DNA from: Georgenia wutianyii
GTDB lineage: Bacteria; Actinomycetota; Actinomycetes; Actinomycetales; Actinomycetaceae
NCBI RefSeq assembly: GCF_006349365.1
Contig: NZ_CP040899.1
Location: forward strand, 1,054,001-1,118,000
Direction of reading: 5' to 3'
Length of the DNA: 64,000 nt
Shown: positions 9,546-18,950 of the stretch, one piece after another
Layout: the number at the start of each line of letters is the position of its first letter
How positions within the stretch are numbered: position 1 is the first letter of the stretch
Translations under genes and position numbers: made by a program
The notes under the pieces: generated by a model
The model's database searches: none
Told to the model about the DNA's origin: nothing
Seen by the model: only the letters and a program-made list of their open reading frames with translations

Positions 9546-9551
9546 TACAAT
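9546..9551 (+). promoter_or_regulatory. -10 hexamer of ileS promoter
   Basis: TACAAT is a near-ideal -10 element, placed so that transcription would begin around 9558, just before the conserved T-box leader elements. No convincing -35 element was seen. The stretch 9408-9545 holds only this promoter region and that of the divergent WXG operon. Confidence 0.5.
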
Positions 9552-9557
9552 CGTCGG

Positions 9558-9785
9558 CAGCAAAGGCTTCGACCCGGCCATCACCGGTGAGCCGCCGGAA
9601 GAACAGGGCACCAGCCCCCAGTAGAACCGGCCGGATGCGGACCGTCATCACCGCAGGAGAGCGGCCCCGGGCCGCGGCCCCCGGCCGCGGACCCGACGGC
9701 AAGCGAGGTGGTACCGCGGCAGCGGCCCGGGAGGGTCCGACGTCGTCCTCGCACCCACGGCACGACGACGAGGAGACCACCGCCC
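9558..9785 (+). promoter_or_regulatory. T-box leader of ileS
   Basis: An untranslated leader with the hallmarks of an actinobacterial isoleucine T-box. A putative ATC specifier codon is at 9580-9582 within GGCCATCACCGGTGAGCC. The conserved T-box sequence AGGTGGTACCGCGG is at 9706-9719; it binds the acceptor end of uncharged tRNA. GC-rich stems follow, leading to the ribosome binding site (GACGAGGAG) just before the start. In actinobacteria such leaders usually act on translation by freeing the Shine-Dalgarno sequence, and no terminator-plus-U-run is seen here, which fits. It would raise IleRS when tRNA-Ile is uncharged. Confidence 0.9.
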
Positions 9786-12700
9786 ATGGCTGTTGAGCAC
9801 CCCACGCCCGCCCCCCGCTACCCGCGTCACCAGGCCGGCGGCGAGGTGCCCGCCTCGCCGAGCTTCCCCGCCCTCGAGCGGGACGTGCTCGCCTACTGGG
9901 ACGCCGACGGCACCTTCCAGGCCTCGGTCGACCACCGCCCGGCGGGGGAGAACGGCAGCAACGAGTTCGTCTTCTACGACGGCCCGCCGTTCGCCAACGG
10001 CCTGCCCCACTACGGGCACCTGCTCACCGGGTACGTCAAGGACGTCGTCGGACGGTTCCAGACCCAGCTCGGGCGGCGCGTCGAGCGCCGCTTCGGGTGG
10101 GACACCCACGGCCTGCCCGCCGAGCTGGAGGCCGAGCGCGAGCTCGGCATCACCGACAAGTCCCAGATCGAGACGATGGGCATCGAGGCCTTCAACAAGG
10201 CCTGCCAGGACTCGGTGCTGCGGTACACCGGCGAGTGGCGCGAGTACGTCACCCGCCAGGCCCGGTGGGTCGACTTCGACCACGACTACAAGACGCTCGA
10301 CCCCTCCTACATGGAGTCGGTGATCTGGGCCTTCAAGCAGCTCTACGACAAGGGCCTGGCCTACGAGGGCTACCGGGTGCTGCCGTACTGCTGGAACGAC
10401 CAGACCCCGCTGTCCAACCACGAGCTGCGCATGGACGACGACGTCTACCAGCAGCGCCAGGACCCGTCGGTGACGGTCGGGGTGCGCCTGGAGACGGGCG
10501 AGCTCGCCCTCATCTGGACGACGACGCCGTGGACCCTGCCCTCCAACCTCTCCCTCGCCGTCGGGCCGGACGTCGAGTACGTCACCGTCGTGCCCGCCGA
10601 GGGCCCGCTCGCCGGGGAGCGGGTGGTCCTCGCCGCCGCGCGCCTGGCCGCCTACGCCCGCGAGCTGGGGGAGGAGCCGCAGGAGGTCGCGCGCACGACC
10701 GGCCGTGAGCTCGCCGGGCGCCGCTACGCGCCGATCTTCGACTACTTCGTCGGCCGCGAGGGCCTGGGGGAGAACGTCTGGACGGTGCTCGCCGCCGACT
10801 ACGTCTCCACCGAGGACGGCACCGGCATCGTCCACCAGGCACCGGCCTTCGGTGAGGAGGACATGGCCGTCTCGGCCGCCGCCGGGATCGGCACCGTCGT
10901 CCCCGTCGACGACGGCGGCCGCTTCACCCCCGAGGTCGCCGACTACGCCGGCACCCAGGTCTTCGAGGCGAACCGCGCGATCATCGCCGACCTCAAGCAC
11001 GGCACCGGCCCGCTGGCCCGCCGTGCGGAGGCCGAGCGCGCCGTCCTCGTGCGCCAGGAGACCTACGACCACTCCTACCCGCACTGCTGGCGCTGCCGTC
11101 AGCCGCTCATCTACAAGGCGGTGACGAGCTGGTTCGTGCGCGTCACCGACTTCCGTGACCGGATGGTCGAGCTCAACGAGCAGATCAGCTGGGTGCCCGA
11201 CCACATCAAGCACGGCCAGTTCGGCAACTGGCTCGCCGGGGCGCGCGACTGGTCGATCTCCCGCAACCGCTACTGGGGTACCCCGATCCCGGTGTGGGTC
11301 TCGGACGACCCGGCCTACCCGCGCATCGACGTCTACGGCTCCTTCGCCGAGCTCGAGGCCGACTTCGGGCGTCTGCCGCTGGACCGTGACGGCCGGCCGA
11401 ACCTCCACCGCCCGTTCATCGACGAGCTCACCCGGCCGAACCCGGACGACCCGACCGGCCGGTCGACGATGCGCCGCATCCCCGACGTGCTGGACGTGTG
11501 GTTCGACTCCGGGTCGATGCCCTACGCCCAGGTGCACTACCCGTTCGAGAACGCCGACTGGTTCGAGCACCACAACCCGGGCGACTTCATCGTCGAGTAC
11601 ATCGGGCAGACCCGCGGGTGGTTCTACACCCTCCACGTCCTGGCGACCGCGCTGTTCGACCGCCCGGCGTTCACGACGTCGGTCTCCCACGGCATCGTCC
11701 TGGGGTCCGACGGCCGGAAGATGAGCAAGTCGCTGCGCAACTACCCCGACGTCAACGAGGTCTTCGACCGCGACGGCTCGGACGCGATGCGCTGGTTCCT
11801 CATGGCCTCCCCGATCCTGCGCGGTGGCAACCTCGTCGTCACCGAGGAGGGCATCCGGGAGAACGTGCGCCAGGTGCTCCTGCCCGTGTGGAACACGTGG
11901 TACTTCCTGTCCCTGTACGCGGGCGCCGCGAACGACGGGGCCGGCATGGTCGGCCGCGAGGTGCGCCCCGAGGAGGCCGCCGGCCTGCCGGTGATGGACC
12001 GCTACCTCCTCGCCCGCACCCGCACGCTGGCCGCCGACGTGCGCCGCCTGCTCGAGGCCTACGACGTTCCCGGCGCGAGCCAGGCCGTGCGCGAGCACCT
12101 CGACGTCCTCACCAACTGGTACGTGCGTACCTCGCGGGACCGCTTCTGGCAGGAGGACGCCGACGCCGTCAACACCCTGCACACGGCGCTCGAGGTCCTC
12201 ATGCGCGTCATGGCCCCGCTCGCCCCGCTCATCAGCGAGGAGGTGTGGCGCGGGCTCACCGGTGGGCGCAGCGTCCACCTCACCGACTGGCCGGTGCTCG
12301 ACGACGCCTTCGCCGACGACGAGCTCGTCGCCACCATGGACCGCGTGCGGGACGTCGTGTCCACCACGCTCGGCCTGCGCAAGGCCGGCTCCCTGCGGGT
12401 GCGCCAGCCGCTGCGCCGCCTCCAGGTCGTCACCGACGAGCCCGGGCTGCTCGAGCCCTTCACCGCGCTCGTCGCGCAGGAGGTCAACGTCAAGGAGGTC
12501 GAGCTGCGCTCGCTCGCCGACGGCGCCGCGGAGGAGTACGGCGTGTACACCCGCCTCACCGTCAACGCCCGGGTCGCCGGGCCGCGGCTCGGCAAGGACG
12601 TCCAGCGGGTCATCAAGGCCGCCCGCTCGGGCGCCTGGGAGCAGACCGAGGACGGCGTCGTCGTCGACGGCATCGCCCTGGAGGAGCAGGAGTACACCCT

Positions 12701-13034
12701 GACGACCGAGGTCGAGGACCGGCCCGGGGACGAGCGCGCCGCCGGCGTGCTCGACAGCGGCGGCTTCGTCGTCCTCGACACCGGCCTGGACGACGAGCTG
12801 CTCGCCGAGGGCTTCGCCCGCGACCTCGTGCGCCGCGTCCAGGACGAGCGCAAGGCCGCCGGCCTGCACGTCGCCGACCGCATCGCGCTCGCGGTGGACG
12901 TGCCCGGCCGCTACGCGCGGTGGATCGAGAACCACGCCGAGCTCGTCACCGCGGAGACCCTCGCGGTCTCCCTCGCCGTGGACGTGAGCCCGACCGACGA
13001 GGTCGGCGTCCGACTGGAGGTCGTGGAGGCGTGA
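9786..13034 (+). CDS. ileS: Isoleucyl-tRNA synthetase
   Basis: Charges tRNA-Ile with isoleucine in the cytosol. The product has 1082 residues. The class I HIGH motif appears as HYGH (residues 75-78), preceded by PFANGLP, and the KMSKS loop is at 645-649 ([10 protein letters not shown]). Between them lies the CP1 editing domain ([11 protein letters not shown]), and anticodon-binding helices follow. The length and the [11 protein letters not shown] form fit the long, eukaryote-like IleRS class found in actinobacteria, which in other species is linked with natural mupirocin tolerance (family knowledge, not tested here). ATG 9786 follows GACGAGGAG. The TGA overlaps the folC reading frame. Confidence 0.97.
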   Translation: MAVEHPTPAPRYPRHQAGGEVPASPSFPALERDVLAYWDADGTFQASVDHRPAGENGSNEFVFYDGPPFANGLPHYGHLLTGYVKDVVGRFQTQLGRRVERRFGWDTHGLPAELEAERELGITDKSQIETMGIEAFNKACQDSVLRYTGEWREYVTRQARWVDFDHDYKTLDPSYMESVIWAFKQLYDKGLAYEGYRVLPYCWNDQTPLSNHELRMDDDVYQQRQDPSVTVGVRLETGELALIWTTTPWTLPSNLSLAVGPDVEYVTVVPAEGPLAGERVVLAAARLAAYARELGEEPQEVARTTGRELAGRRYAPIFDYFVGREGLGENVWTVLAADYVSTEDGTGIVHQAPAFGEEDMAVSAAAGIGTVVPVDDGGRFTPEVADYAGTQVFEANRAIIADLKHGTGPLARRAEAERAVLVRQETYDHSYPHCWRCRQPLIYKAVTSWFVRVTDFRDRMVELNEQISWVPDHIKHGQFGNWLAGARDWSISRNRYWGTPIPVWVSDDPAYPRIDVYGSFAELEADFGRLPLDRDGRPNLHRPFIDELTRPNPDDPTGRSTMRRIPDVLDVWFDSGSMPYAQVHYPFENADWFEHHNPGDFIVEYIGQTRGWFYTLHVLATALFDRPAFTTSVSHGIVLGSDGRKMSKSLRNYPDVNEVFDRDGSDAMRWFLMASPILRGGNLVVTEEGIRENVRQVLLPVWNTWYFLSLYAGAANDGAGMVGREVRPEEAAGLPVMDRYLLARTRTLAADVRRLLEAYDVPGASQAVREHLDVLTNWYVRTSRDRFWQEDADAVNTLHTALEVLMRVMAPLAPLISEEVWRGLTGGRSVHLTDWPVLDDAFADDELVATMDRVRDVVSTTLGLRKAGSLRVRQPLRRLQVVTDEPGLLEPFTALVAQEVNVKEVELRSLADGAAEEYGVYTRLTVNARVAGPRLGKDVQRVIKAARSGAWEQTEDGVVVDGIALEEQEYTLTTEVEDRPGDERAAGVLDSGGFVVLDTGLDDELLAEGFARDLVRRVQDERKAAGLHVADRIALAVDVPGRYARWIENHAELVTAETLAVSLAVDVSPTDEVGVRLEVVEA

Positions 13035-13042
13035 GCAGGGAC

Positions 13043-14554
13043 ATGAACATGGACGAGGACGAGGACCGCACGGCCGAGGAGGAGGCCGCGCAGGCCGAGC
13101 ACGACCTCGCCGCGCAGGAGCTCACGTCGTCCGGCCTGTTCGCCGGGCCGGACCCGACGGTCGTGGACGACGTCCTGGCCTCCCCGGACGTCACCGCCGA
13201 GGTCGACCCCGTCGAGCGCGCCCAGGCGCAGTCCGAGGTGCACCGGATCTACACCGAGATCCTCGCCCGCGCCCCGGAGCACGACGTCCAGCCGAGCCTC
13301 GAGCGGGTCCGCCAGGTGCTCGAGCTGCTCGGTGAGCCGCAGCGGGCCTACCCGGTCATCCACATCGCCGGGACGAACGGCAAGACGACCACCGCCCGCA
13401 TCACCGAGCGCCTGCTGCGCGAGCGCGGCCTGCGCACCGGGCGCTTCACCTCCCCGCACCTCAGCGACGTGCGCGAGCGCATCGCGATCGACGGCGAGCC
13501 GATCTCCCCGGAGGCGTTCGTCGCGCTCTGGGAGGAGGTCGCGCCCTACGTCGAGCTCGTCGACGAGCGCTCGCGCGCCGAGGGAGGGCCGCGCCTGAGC
13601 TTCTTCGAGGTCTTCGTCGTCATGGCCTACGCGGCGTTCGCCGACGCGCCGGTCGACGTCGCCGTCGTCGAGACGGGGATGGGCGGGCGCTGGGACGCGA
13701 CGAACGTCGCTGACGGCACCGTGGAGATCCTCACCTCCATCTCCCGCGACCACGAGCGCTGGCTCGGGCACACGCTCACCGAGATCGCCGCCGAGAAGGT
13801 CGGCATCCTCACCCCCGGCTCCACCGTCGTGTGCGCCGAGCAGGAGGAGGACGTCGCGGCGCTCGTGCGCGACGCCGCCCACGCCCTCGATGCGCGGCTG
13901 CTCGTCGACGGCGCGGACCTCGCGGTCGTCGACCGGCAGCTCGGCGTCGGCGGGCAGATGCTCGTCCTGCGCACCCCCGCAGCGACGTACACCGACGTCT
14001 TCCTGCCGCTCCACGGGGAGCACCAGGCGCACAACGCGCTCCTCGCCGTGGCCGCCGTCGAGGCGTTCTTCGGCGGCGGGGCGCTGAGCGCGGAGGTCAT
14101 CGAGCAGGGGCTCGCCGGCTCGGACTCCCCGGGCCGCCTCGAGCTCGTCCGCACGAGCCCGACGGTCCTGCTCGACGCCGCGCACAACCCCGCCGGGGTC
14201 GAGGCGCTGCGCCGCGCGCTGGAGGAGGCGTTCTCGCTCAGCCGGCTCGTCGGCGTCGTCGGCATCATGGGCGACAAGGACGCCGAGTCGATCCTCTCCG
14301 GGCTCGAGCCGCTGCTCAACGAGGTCGTCATCACCCGGCCGTCCTCGAGCCGTGCGTATGACCTCGAGGACCTCGCGGACCTCGCGCGCGACGTCTTCGA
14401 CGAGGACCGCGTCCACGTCGCCGAGCGGCTCGACGAGGCGATCGACCTCGCGGCCGCCCGCGCGGAGTACGGCGGGGAGCAGGACGGGGCCATCCTCGTC
14501 ACCGGCTCGATCGTCCTCGTCGGTGAGGCCCGCCTCCTCCTCCGCGGCCACTGA
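13043..14554 (+). CDS. folC: Folylpolyglutamate/dihydrofolate synthase
   Basis: Mur-ligase-family enzyme that adds glutamates to folates and may also make dihydrofolate from dihydropteroate. With the ATG at 13043 it has 503 residues, with the ATP loop GTNGKTTT at about 110-117, the SPHLSDVRERI folate-loop motif, and a C-terminal domain ending LVTGSIVLVGEARLLL. The first 75 residues are acidic and precede the family core (which starts near SEVHRIYTEIL), an extension seen in some actinobacteria. GTG 13031, overlapping the ileS stop, is an alternative start. It is probably co-transcribed with ileS, so T-box control may extend to it only through mRNA level. Confidence 0.93.
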   Translation: MNMDEDEDRTAEEEAAQAEHDLAAQELTSSGLFAGPDPTVVDDVLASPDVTAEVDPVERAQAQSEVHRIYTEILARAPEHDVQPSLERVRQVLELLGEPQRAYPVIHIAGTNGKTTTARITERLLRERGLRTGRFTSPHLSDVRERIAIDGEPISPEAFVALWEEVAPYVELVDERSRAEGGPRLSFFEVFVVMAYAAFADAPVDVAVVETGMGGRWDATNVADGTVEILTSISRDHERWLGHTLTEIAAEKVGILTPGSTVVCAEQEEDVAALVRDAAHALDARLLVDGADLAVVDRQLGVGGQMLVLRTPAATYTDVFLPLHGEHQAHNALLAVAAVEAFFGGGALSAEVIEQGLAGSDSPGRLELVRTSPTVLLDAAHNPAGVEALRRALEEAFSLSRLVGVVGIMGDKDAESILSGLEPLLNEVVITRPSSSRAYDLEDLADLARDVFDEDRVHVAERLDEAIDLAAARAEYGGEQDGAILVTGSIVLVGEARLLLRGH

Positions 14555-14559
14555 CCCCC

Positions 14560-14616
14560 TCCGCCGAGCGCTGGATCCCGCACGCCCCGCGCGTGCACGA
14601 TCCAGCGCTCGGCGGA
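14560..14616 (+). terminator. Terminator after folC
   Basis: A perfect 18-bp stem: 14560-14577 (TCCGCCGAGCGCTGGATC) pairs with 14599-14616, around a 21-base loop that itself contains CACGC/GCGTG. No U-tract follows. It separates folC from the dha operon. Confidence 0.75.
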
Positions 14617-14773
14617 AGGGCGAGGGGGACGGGATGGAGGGCACGAATGCGGGAGTGCTGGGCCTGCCGGTGCGGGGGCGCGGCGGGTACGGTGTGGACA
14701 CAGGCGGGGACGCCGGGTCGCACGAGTGTGCGGGCGGCGGCCGCACCGTCCCACGACGACGAGGGAGACCGCT

Positions 14774-15775
14774 GTGAAGAAGCTCATCAACGACCCGGGT
14801 GACGTCGTCACCCAGTCCGTCGCCGGCCTCGTGGCCGCGCACCCCGACATCCTCACCGCCAGCCAGGACCCGCTCTTCGTCTCGCGCGCCGGCGGCGCCG
14901 TCCCCGGCAAGGTCGGCCTCGTGTCCGGCGGGGGGAGTGGCCACGAGCCGCTCCACGCCGGCTTCGTCGGCGTCGGCATGCTCGACGCCGCCGTCCCCGG
15001 CGCCGTCTTCACCTCGCCCAGCCCCGAGCCGATCCTCGCCGCCATGCAGGCCGCCGACAGTGGGGCGGGCGTGGTCCAGATCGTCAAGAACTACACCGGG
15101 GACGTCCTCAACTTCGAGGTCGCGGCCGAGCTCGGTGAGGCCGAGGGGCTCACGGTGCGCAGCGTCCTCGTCGCCGACGACGTCGCCGTCGAGGACTCGA
15201 CGTGGACGGCGGGCCGTCGCGGCGTCGCCGGCACGCTCGTCGTGGAGAAGATCGCCGGGGCGGCCGCCGAGCGCGGTGACGACCTCGACGCCGTCGTCGC
15301 CGTCGCCGAGCGCACCGCCGCGGCCGTGCGCACCATGGGCATCGCCCTCACCGCCCCCACCGTCCCCGCCGCCGGCCGGCCCTCCTTCGACCTCGAGGAC
15401 GACGAGGTCGAGGTCGGCATCGGCATCCACGGCGAGCCGGGCCGCCGCCGCGTCAAGGCCGTGTCCGCCGACGAGACCGCCGAGCTCCTCCTCGAGCCGG
15501 TCCTCTCCGACCTCGGCGGGGTCGACGGCAAGGACGTCCTCCTCCTCGTCAACGGCATGGGCGCCACCCCGTCGCTCGAGCTGTACATCCTCTACGGCGC
15601 CGCCCGGCGGATCCTCGAGGCCCGCGGCGCGACGGTCGTGCGCTCGCTCGTCGGCAGCTACGTCACCTCCCTGGACATGGCGGGCGCGAGCATCAGCGTC
15701 ATGCCGCTGGACGAGGAGCTCGTCTCGCTGTGGGACGCTCCGGCGCTTACGGTGGCACTGCGTCAGGGAATGTGA
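14774..15775 (+). CDS. dhaK: Dihydroxyacetone kinase subunit DhaK
   Basis: Substrate-binding subunit of the PTS-dependent dihydroxyacetone kinase, 333 residues. The loop GGGSGHEPLHAGFVG (His57) and the GIGIHGEPG motif (His219) match the active-site histidines of DhaK; the second forms the covalent hemiaminal with dihydroxyacetone. The GTG start follows GAGGGAG. It heads the dhaK-dhaL-dhaM operon, with DhaL starting eight bases after its stop. The pathway feeds dihydroxyacetone phosphate into glycolysis, for example from glycerol oxidised by glycerol dehydrogenase; no such gene is nearby. Confidence 0.95.
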   Translation: MKKLINDPGDVVTQSVAGLVAAHPDILTASQDPLFVSRAGGAVPGKVGLVSGGGSGHEPLHAGFVGVGMLDAAVPGAVFTSPSPEPILAAMQAADSGAGVVQIVKNYTGDVLNFEVAAELGEAEGLTVRSVLVADDVAVEDSTWTAGRRGVAGTLVVEKIAGAAAERGDDLDAVVAVAERTAAAVRTMGIALTAPTVPAAGRPSFDLEDDEVEVGIGIHGEPGRRRVKAVSADETAELLLEPVLSDLGGVDGKDVLLLVNGMGATPSLELYILYGAARRILEARGATVVRSLVGSYVTSLDMAGASISVMPLDEELVSLWDAPALTVALRQGM

Positions 15776-15782
15776 GGACGAG

Positions 15783-16433
15783 ATGGACGACACACTCGAC
15801 ACCGCCTGGGCGGTGCGCTGGGCCGAACTCGCGCAGAGCTCGGTCGCCGAGAACCGCATCGCGCTCATGGAGCTCGACCGGGAGATCGGCGACGGCGACC
15901 ACGGCGACAACCTCGACCGCGGGTTCACCGCGGTGACCGCCAAGCTCGCCGACGCGACGCCGGACAGCCCAGCCGCGGTGTTCAAGCTCATCGCCACGAC
16001 GCTCATGTCGACGGTGGGCGGGGCCGCCGGGCCGCTCTACGGCACCGCCTTCCTCCGCGCGGCGACGGCGGCGGGGCAGGGCCCGCTCGACGCCGGCGGG
16101 GTCGCCGCCATGCTCACGGCGGCCGTCGAGGGCGTCCAGGCCCGCGGCAAGGCGACCACCGGGGACAAGACCATGGTCGACGCGCTCGCCCCGGCCGCCG
16201 CGGCCGCGCGCTCGGTGGCCGAGGTCGGGGGCTCGGCGCGCGCCGCCCTCAAGGCCGCCGCCGAGGCCGCGGAGGAGGGGGCCCGGGCCACCGAGCCGCT
16301 CGTCGCCCGCAAGGGGCGGGCCAGCTACCTCGGTGACCGGTCCGCCGGTCACCGCGACCCGGGCGCGCAGTCGAGCGCGCTCGTCCTGCGGGCCGCCGCA
16401 GACGCCGCGGCGGGGGACCAGGAGTCGTCATGA
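15783..16433 (+). CDS. dhaL: Dihydroxyacetone kinase subunit DhaL
   Basis: ADP-carrying subunit that passes phosphate from DhaM to dihydroxyacetone on DhaK, 216 residues. The nucleotide/Mg-binding motif EIGDGDHGDNLDRG, the TVGGAAGPLYGTAF loop and GDKTMVDALAP are all present. The start ATG follows GAGGACGAG. Its stop overlaps the dhaM start (ATGA), so translation is coupled and balanced stoichiometry is likely. Confidence 0.95.
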   Translation: MDDTLDTAWAVRWAELAQSSVAENRIALMELDREIGDGDHGDNLDRGFTAVTAKLADATPDSPAAVFKLIATTLMSTVGGAAGPLYGTAFLRAATAAGQGPLDAGGVAAMLTAAVEGVQARGKATTGDKTMVDALAPAAAAARSVAEVGGSARAALKAAAEAAEEGARATEPLVARKGRASYLGDRSAGHRDPGAQSSALVLRAAADAAAGDQESS

Positions 16434-17110
16434 CGACGGCGATCCTCGTCGTGTCCCACTCGGCCCAGCTCGCCCGGGGGGTGTGCGAGGTCGCCGAGCA
16501 GATGGCGCCCGACGTCGTGCTCCGCGCCGCGGGCGGCACGGTCGACGGTCGCATCGGCACGAGCTTCGACAAGGTCGCCAGCGCGCTGGAGGAGCTCACC
16601 GAGGGTGAGGACGGCGTCGTCGTCATCACCGACCTCGGCTCGGCGACGATGACCGCCGAGTCGGTCCTCGAGCTCGTCGGGGGCGACGACGTCGTGCTCG
16701 CCGACGCCCCGCTCGTCGAGGGTGCGGTGGCGGCTGCCGTCGCCGCCCAGGGCGGGGCCGGGGCCGAGGCGGTGGCCCGCGCGGCCGAGGCCGCGGCGGC
16801 GTCCTTCCCCGGCGCGCACCCGACCGAGACCACCGCGTCCGAGCCGGGGGAGGAGGTCCTCGAGCGGGTGCTCGTCCTGCGCAACTCCCTCGGCCTGCAC
16901 GCGCGCCCGGCCGCGACCCTCGCCCGGCTCGTCTCCGGGTTCGACGCCCATGTCGAGGTCAACGGGGTCGACGGGGCGAGCGTGCTCGCCCTCATCGGGC
17001 TGGGCCTGCCGGGCGGTGCACAGCTCACCGTCCGGGCGACCGGGCCCCAGGCCGAGCACGCGCTCGACGCCGTCGCCCAGGTCGTCGAGGACGGCTTCGG
17101 CGAGACGTAG
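16430..17110 (+). CDS. dhaM: PTS phosphocarrier DhaM (EIIA-HPr)
   Basis: Phosphotransferase subunit that rephosphorylates DhaL-ADP, 226 residues. Residues 1-130 form a mannose-EIIA-like domain with the phosphohistidine in ILVVSHS (His10). Residues about 140-226 are an HPr domain with GLHARPAA (His157). The enzyme I-like third domain of E. coli DhaM is absent, so phosphate must come from a general PTS enzyme I encoded elsewhere. Two-domain DhaM is common in Gram-positive bacteria. Confidence 0.93.
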   Translation: MTTAILVVSHSAQLARGVCEVAEQMAPDVVLRAAGGTVDGRIGTSFDKVASALEELTEGEDGVVVITDLGSATMTAESVLELVGGDDVVLADAPLVEGAVAAAVAAQGGAGAEAVARAAEAAAASFPGAHPTETTASEPGEEVLERVLVLRNSLGLHARPAATLARLVSGFDAHVEVNGVDGASVLALIGLGLPGGAQLTVRATGPQAEHALDAVAQVVEDGFGET

Positions 17111-17160
17111 GTCCGGGTCCCCCTGGGTGAGACCGGGGCGTGAGGGGCTCCCCGGTGCGG

Positions 17161-17166
17161 CACGAT
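17161..17166 (+). promoter_or_regulatory. -10 hexamer, leaderless HAD gene
   Basis: CACGAT is followed by six bases and the ATG at 17173, with no Shine-Dalgarno sequence. This would give the phosphatase its own leaderless transcript apart from dhaKLM. Confidence 0.4.
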
Positions 17167-17172
17167 GTGTCC

Positions 17173-17973
17173 ATGAGCGAGATGAAGCACGTCGAGAGCT
17201 GGCTCACCGACATGGACGGGGTCCTCGTCCACGAGCACCGCGCCCTGCCGGGCGCCGCCGAGTTCATCGAGGCGCTCATGACCTCGGGCCGGCGCTTCCT
17301 CGTCCTGACCAACAACTCGATCTACACGCCGCGCGACCTGTGCGCGCGGCTGCGGGCCGGCGGCATCGACGTGCCCGAGGAGGCGATCTGGACCTCCGCG
17401 ATGGCGGCGGCCCAGTTCCTCGACGGGCAGCGCCACGGCGGCAGTGCCTACGTCGTCGGGGAGGCGGGGCTGACGACGGCGCTGCACGAGGTCGGCTACA
17501 CGATGACCGACGTCGACCCGGACTACGTCGTCCTCGGCGAGACGCGGACCTACTCCTTCGAGGCGATCACCCGCGCGATCCGGCTCATCGAGAAGGGGGC
17601 GCGCTTCATCGCGACGAACCCCGACCCCTCGGGCCCCTCGGCCGAGGGCACCCTGCCGGCCACCGGCGCCGTCGCCGCGCTCATCACCCGCGCCACCGGC
17701 GTCGCGCCCTACTTCGTCGGCAAGCCCAACCCGCTCATGATGCGCAGCGCGCTCAACCGGATCGACGCGCACTCCGAGTCCACGGTGATGATCGGGGACC
17801 GGATGGACACCGACGTCGTCTCCGGCCTCGAGGCCGGCATGCGCACGATCCTCGTCCTCAGCGGCTCCACCAAGCCCGAGCAGGTCGACCGCTTCCCCTA
17901 CGTGCCCACGCGCGTGATGGACTCCATCGCCGACGTCGTCCCGCTCGTCGGCGAGCTCTCCCCGGCTCAGTAG
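17173..17973 (+). CDS. HAD-IIA phosphatase, NagD-like
   Basis: Haloacid dehalogenase superfamily, subfamily IIA, 266 residues, a sugar- or nucleotide-phosphatase of the NagD/PNPP type. Motif I is SWLTDMDGVLVHE (Asp nucleophile, then Asp), motif II is VLTNNS, the Lys is in VGKPNP and motif III is MIGDRMDTDV. The IIA cap domain lies between motifs II and III. The substrate is unknown. Its position after dhaKLM might suggest a triose-phosphate or related substrate, but a leaderless promoter separates it. ATG 17173 starts directly before the conserved core. Confidence 0.88.
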   Translation: MSEMKHVESWLTDMDGVLVHEHRALPGAAEFIEALMTSGRRFLVLTNNSIYTPRDLCARLRAGGIDVPEEAIWTSAMAAAQFLDGQRHGGSAYVVGEAGLTTALHEVGYTMTDVDPDYVVLGETRTYSFEAITRAIRLIEKGARFIATNPDPSGPSAEGTLPATGAVAALITRATGVAPYFVGKPNPLMMRSALNRIDAHSESTVMIGDRMDTDVVSGLEAGMRTILVLSGSTKPEQVDRFPYVPTRVMDSIADVVPLVGELSPAQ

Positions 17974-17976
17974 GAT
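17971..17976 (+). promoter_or_regulatory. -10 hexamer made from a stop codon
   Basis: TAGGAT ends seven bases before the ATG at 17984. Its first three bases are the TAG stop of the HAD gene. AGGA could alternatively serve as a weak Shine-Dalgarno sequence. Confidence 0.45.
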
Positions 17977-17983
17977 CGTGGCG

Positions 17984-18406
17984 ATGAGTCGTCCCACCCG
18001 CAGCGCCCGCGCGCTCTTCGCCGCCACCCTCCTGATCAGCGAGGCGTTCGTCGTCCTCTTCGCCGGACTGGTCGTCTACGGCCTGCGCCTGACCTCCGTG
18101 CCGGTCCTGCTCGTCGGCGGCGGCGTGCTCGCCCTGTGGGCGCTGGTGGCCGGCGCGCTCGTGCGCCGCGGCGTGGCCGGGTACGTGCTCGGCTCCATGC
18201 TCCAGGTCGCGCTCCTCGCCACCGGTGTCGTCGTGCCGATGATGTTCATCGTGGGCGCCGTCTTCGCCGTGCTGTGGCTCGTGTCGCTGCGCGTCGGCAG
18301 CCAGATCGACGCCGAGCGGGTGGTGCGCGAGCGCGAGGAGCGCGAGTACCAGGCGCGCGCGGGTGAGGGCCCGGCCGTCACCGGGGACGCGCCTCCCGCC
18401 AGGTAG
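17984..18406 (+). CDS. DUF4233 membrane protein
   Basis: A 140-residue integral membrane protein with about four hydrophobic segments (residues 10-35, 40-58, 64-82 and 85-100) followed by a charged tail (VVREREEREYQAR). It matches DUF4233, a family that in actinobacteria is normally encoded between folC and ndk. Its function is unknown. Here it still precedes ndk, but dhaKLM and the HAD gene lie between it and folC. GTG 17978 is a possible upstream start; ATG 17984 fits the leaderless geometry better. Confidence 0.8.
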   Translation: MSRPTRSARALFAATLLISEAFVVLFAGLVVYGLRLTSVPVLLVGGGVLALWALVAGALVRRGVAGYVLGSMLQVALLATGVVVPMMFIVGAVFAVLWLVSLRVGSQIDAERVVREREEREYQARAGEGPAVTGDAPPAR

Positions 18407-18409
18407 GGT
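18404..18409 (+). promoter_or_regulatory. -10 hexamer before ndk, from a stop codon
   Basis: TAGGGT is followed by six bases and GTG 18416. Its TAG is the stop codon of the DUF4233 gene, so one triplet appears to serve translation and transcription signals. Confidence 0.5.
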
Positions 18410-18415
18410 CGCCCC

Positions 18416-18850
18416 GTGACTTCCACCCAGACCACCGAACGCACCCTCGTCCTCATCAAGCCCGACGGCGTCCAGCGCTCCCTCGTCGGGGAGGTGCTGC
18501 GCCGCATCGAGGCCAAGGGCTACCGCATCGTCGCGCTCGAGATGCGCAGCGCCGACGCCGAGCTCCTCGGGGAGCACTACGCCGAGCACCGCGGCCGTCC
18601 CCACTTCGAGCCGCTCGTGGAGTTCATGGGCTCCGGGCCGCTCGTCGCCGCCGTCGTCGAGGGCGTGCGCGTCATCGAGGGCTTCCGCTCCCTGGCCGGC
18701 ACCACCGAGCCGACGACGGCCGCCCCCGGCACCATCCGCGGCGACCTCGCGCGCGCGTGGGAGACCCAGGTGATCCAGAACCTCGTGCACGGCTCGGACT
18801 CCCCGGAGTCCGCCGCCCGCGAGATCGGGCTCTGGTTCCCCGCCCTCTGA
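18416..18850 (+). CDS. ndk: Nucleoside diphosphate kinase
   Basis: Transfers gamma-phosphate between nucleoside triphosphates and diphosphates, 144 residues. The N-terminal [12 protein letters not shown] motif and the phosphohistidine motif NLVHGSDS (His125) are clear; the usual form is NxxHGSDS. The GTG start gives the normal family length after an eight-residue extension. No Shine-Dalgarno sequence is present; the upstream TAGGGT hexamer suggests leaderless translation. Confidence 0.96.
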   Translation: MTSTQTTERTLVLIKPDGVQRSLVGEVLRRIEAKGYRIVALEMRSADAELLGEHYAEHRGRPHFEPLVEFMGSGPLVAAVVEGVRVIEGFRSLAGTTEPTTAAPGTIRGDLARAWETQVIQNLVHGSDSPESAAREIGLWFPAL

Positions 18851-18888
18851 CCAGCCGCGGACGCGGGCGCACCGGCCCGCACGCACCT

Positions 18889-18950
18889 GCTCGCCTCGTC
18901 CTCCCGACTCACCCCTCGCCCCGGGCGAGGGAGGGAGGGACGAGGCGAGC
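18889..18950 (+). terminator. Branched terminator after ndk
   Basis: GCTCGCCTCGTCC (18889-18901) pairs perfectly with GGACGAGGCGAGC (18938-18950). Inside it a second stem forms (CCTCGCC with GGCGAGG, 18914-18930), giving a nested hairpin. No U-tract follows. Confidence 0.7.

Noticed and set aside
9648..12935. 1095-residue minus-strand open frame opposite ileS
   Set aside because: Antisense open frames are expected in GC-rich genes with strong third-position G/C; the plus strand is unmistakable IleRS.
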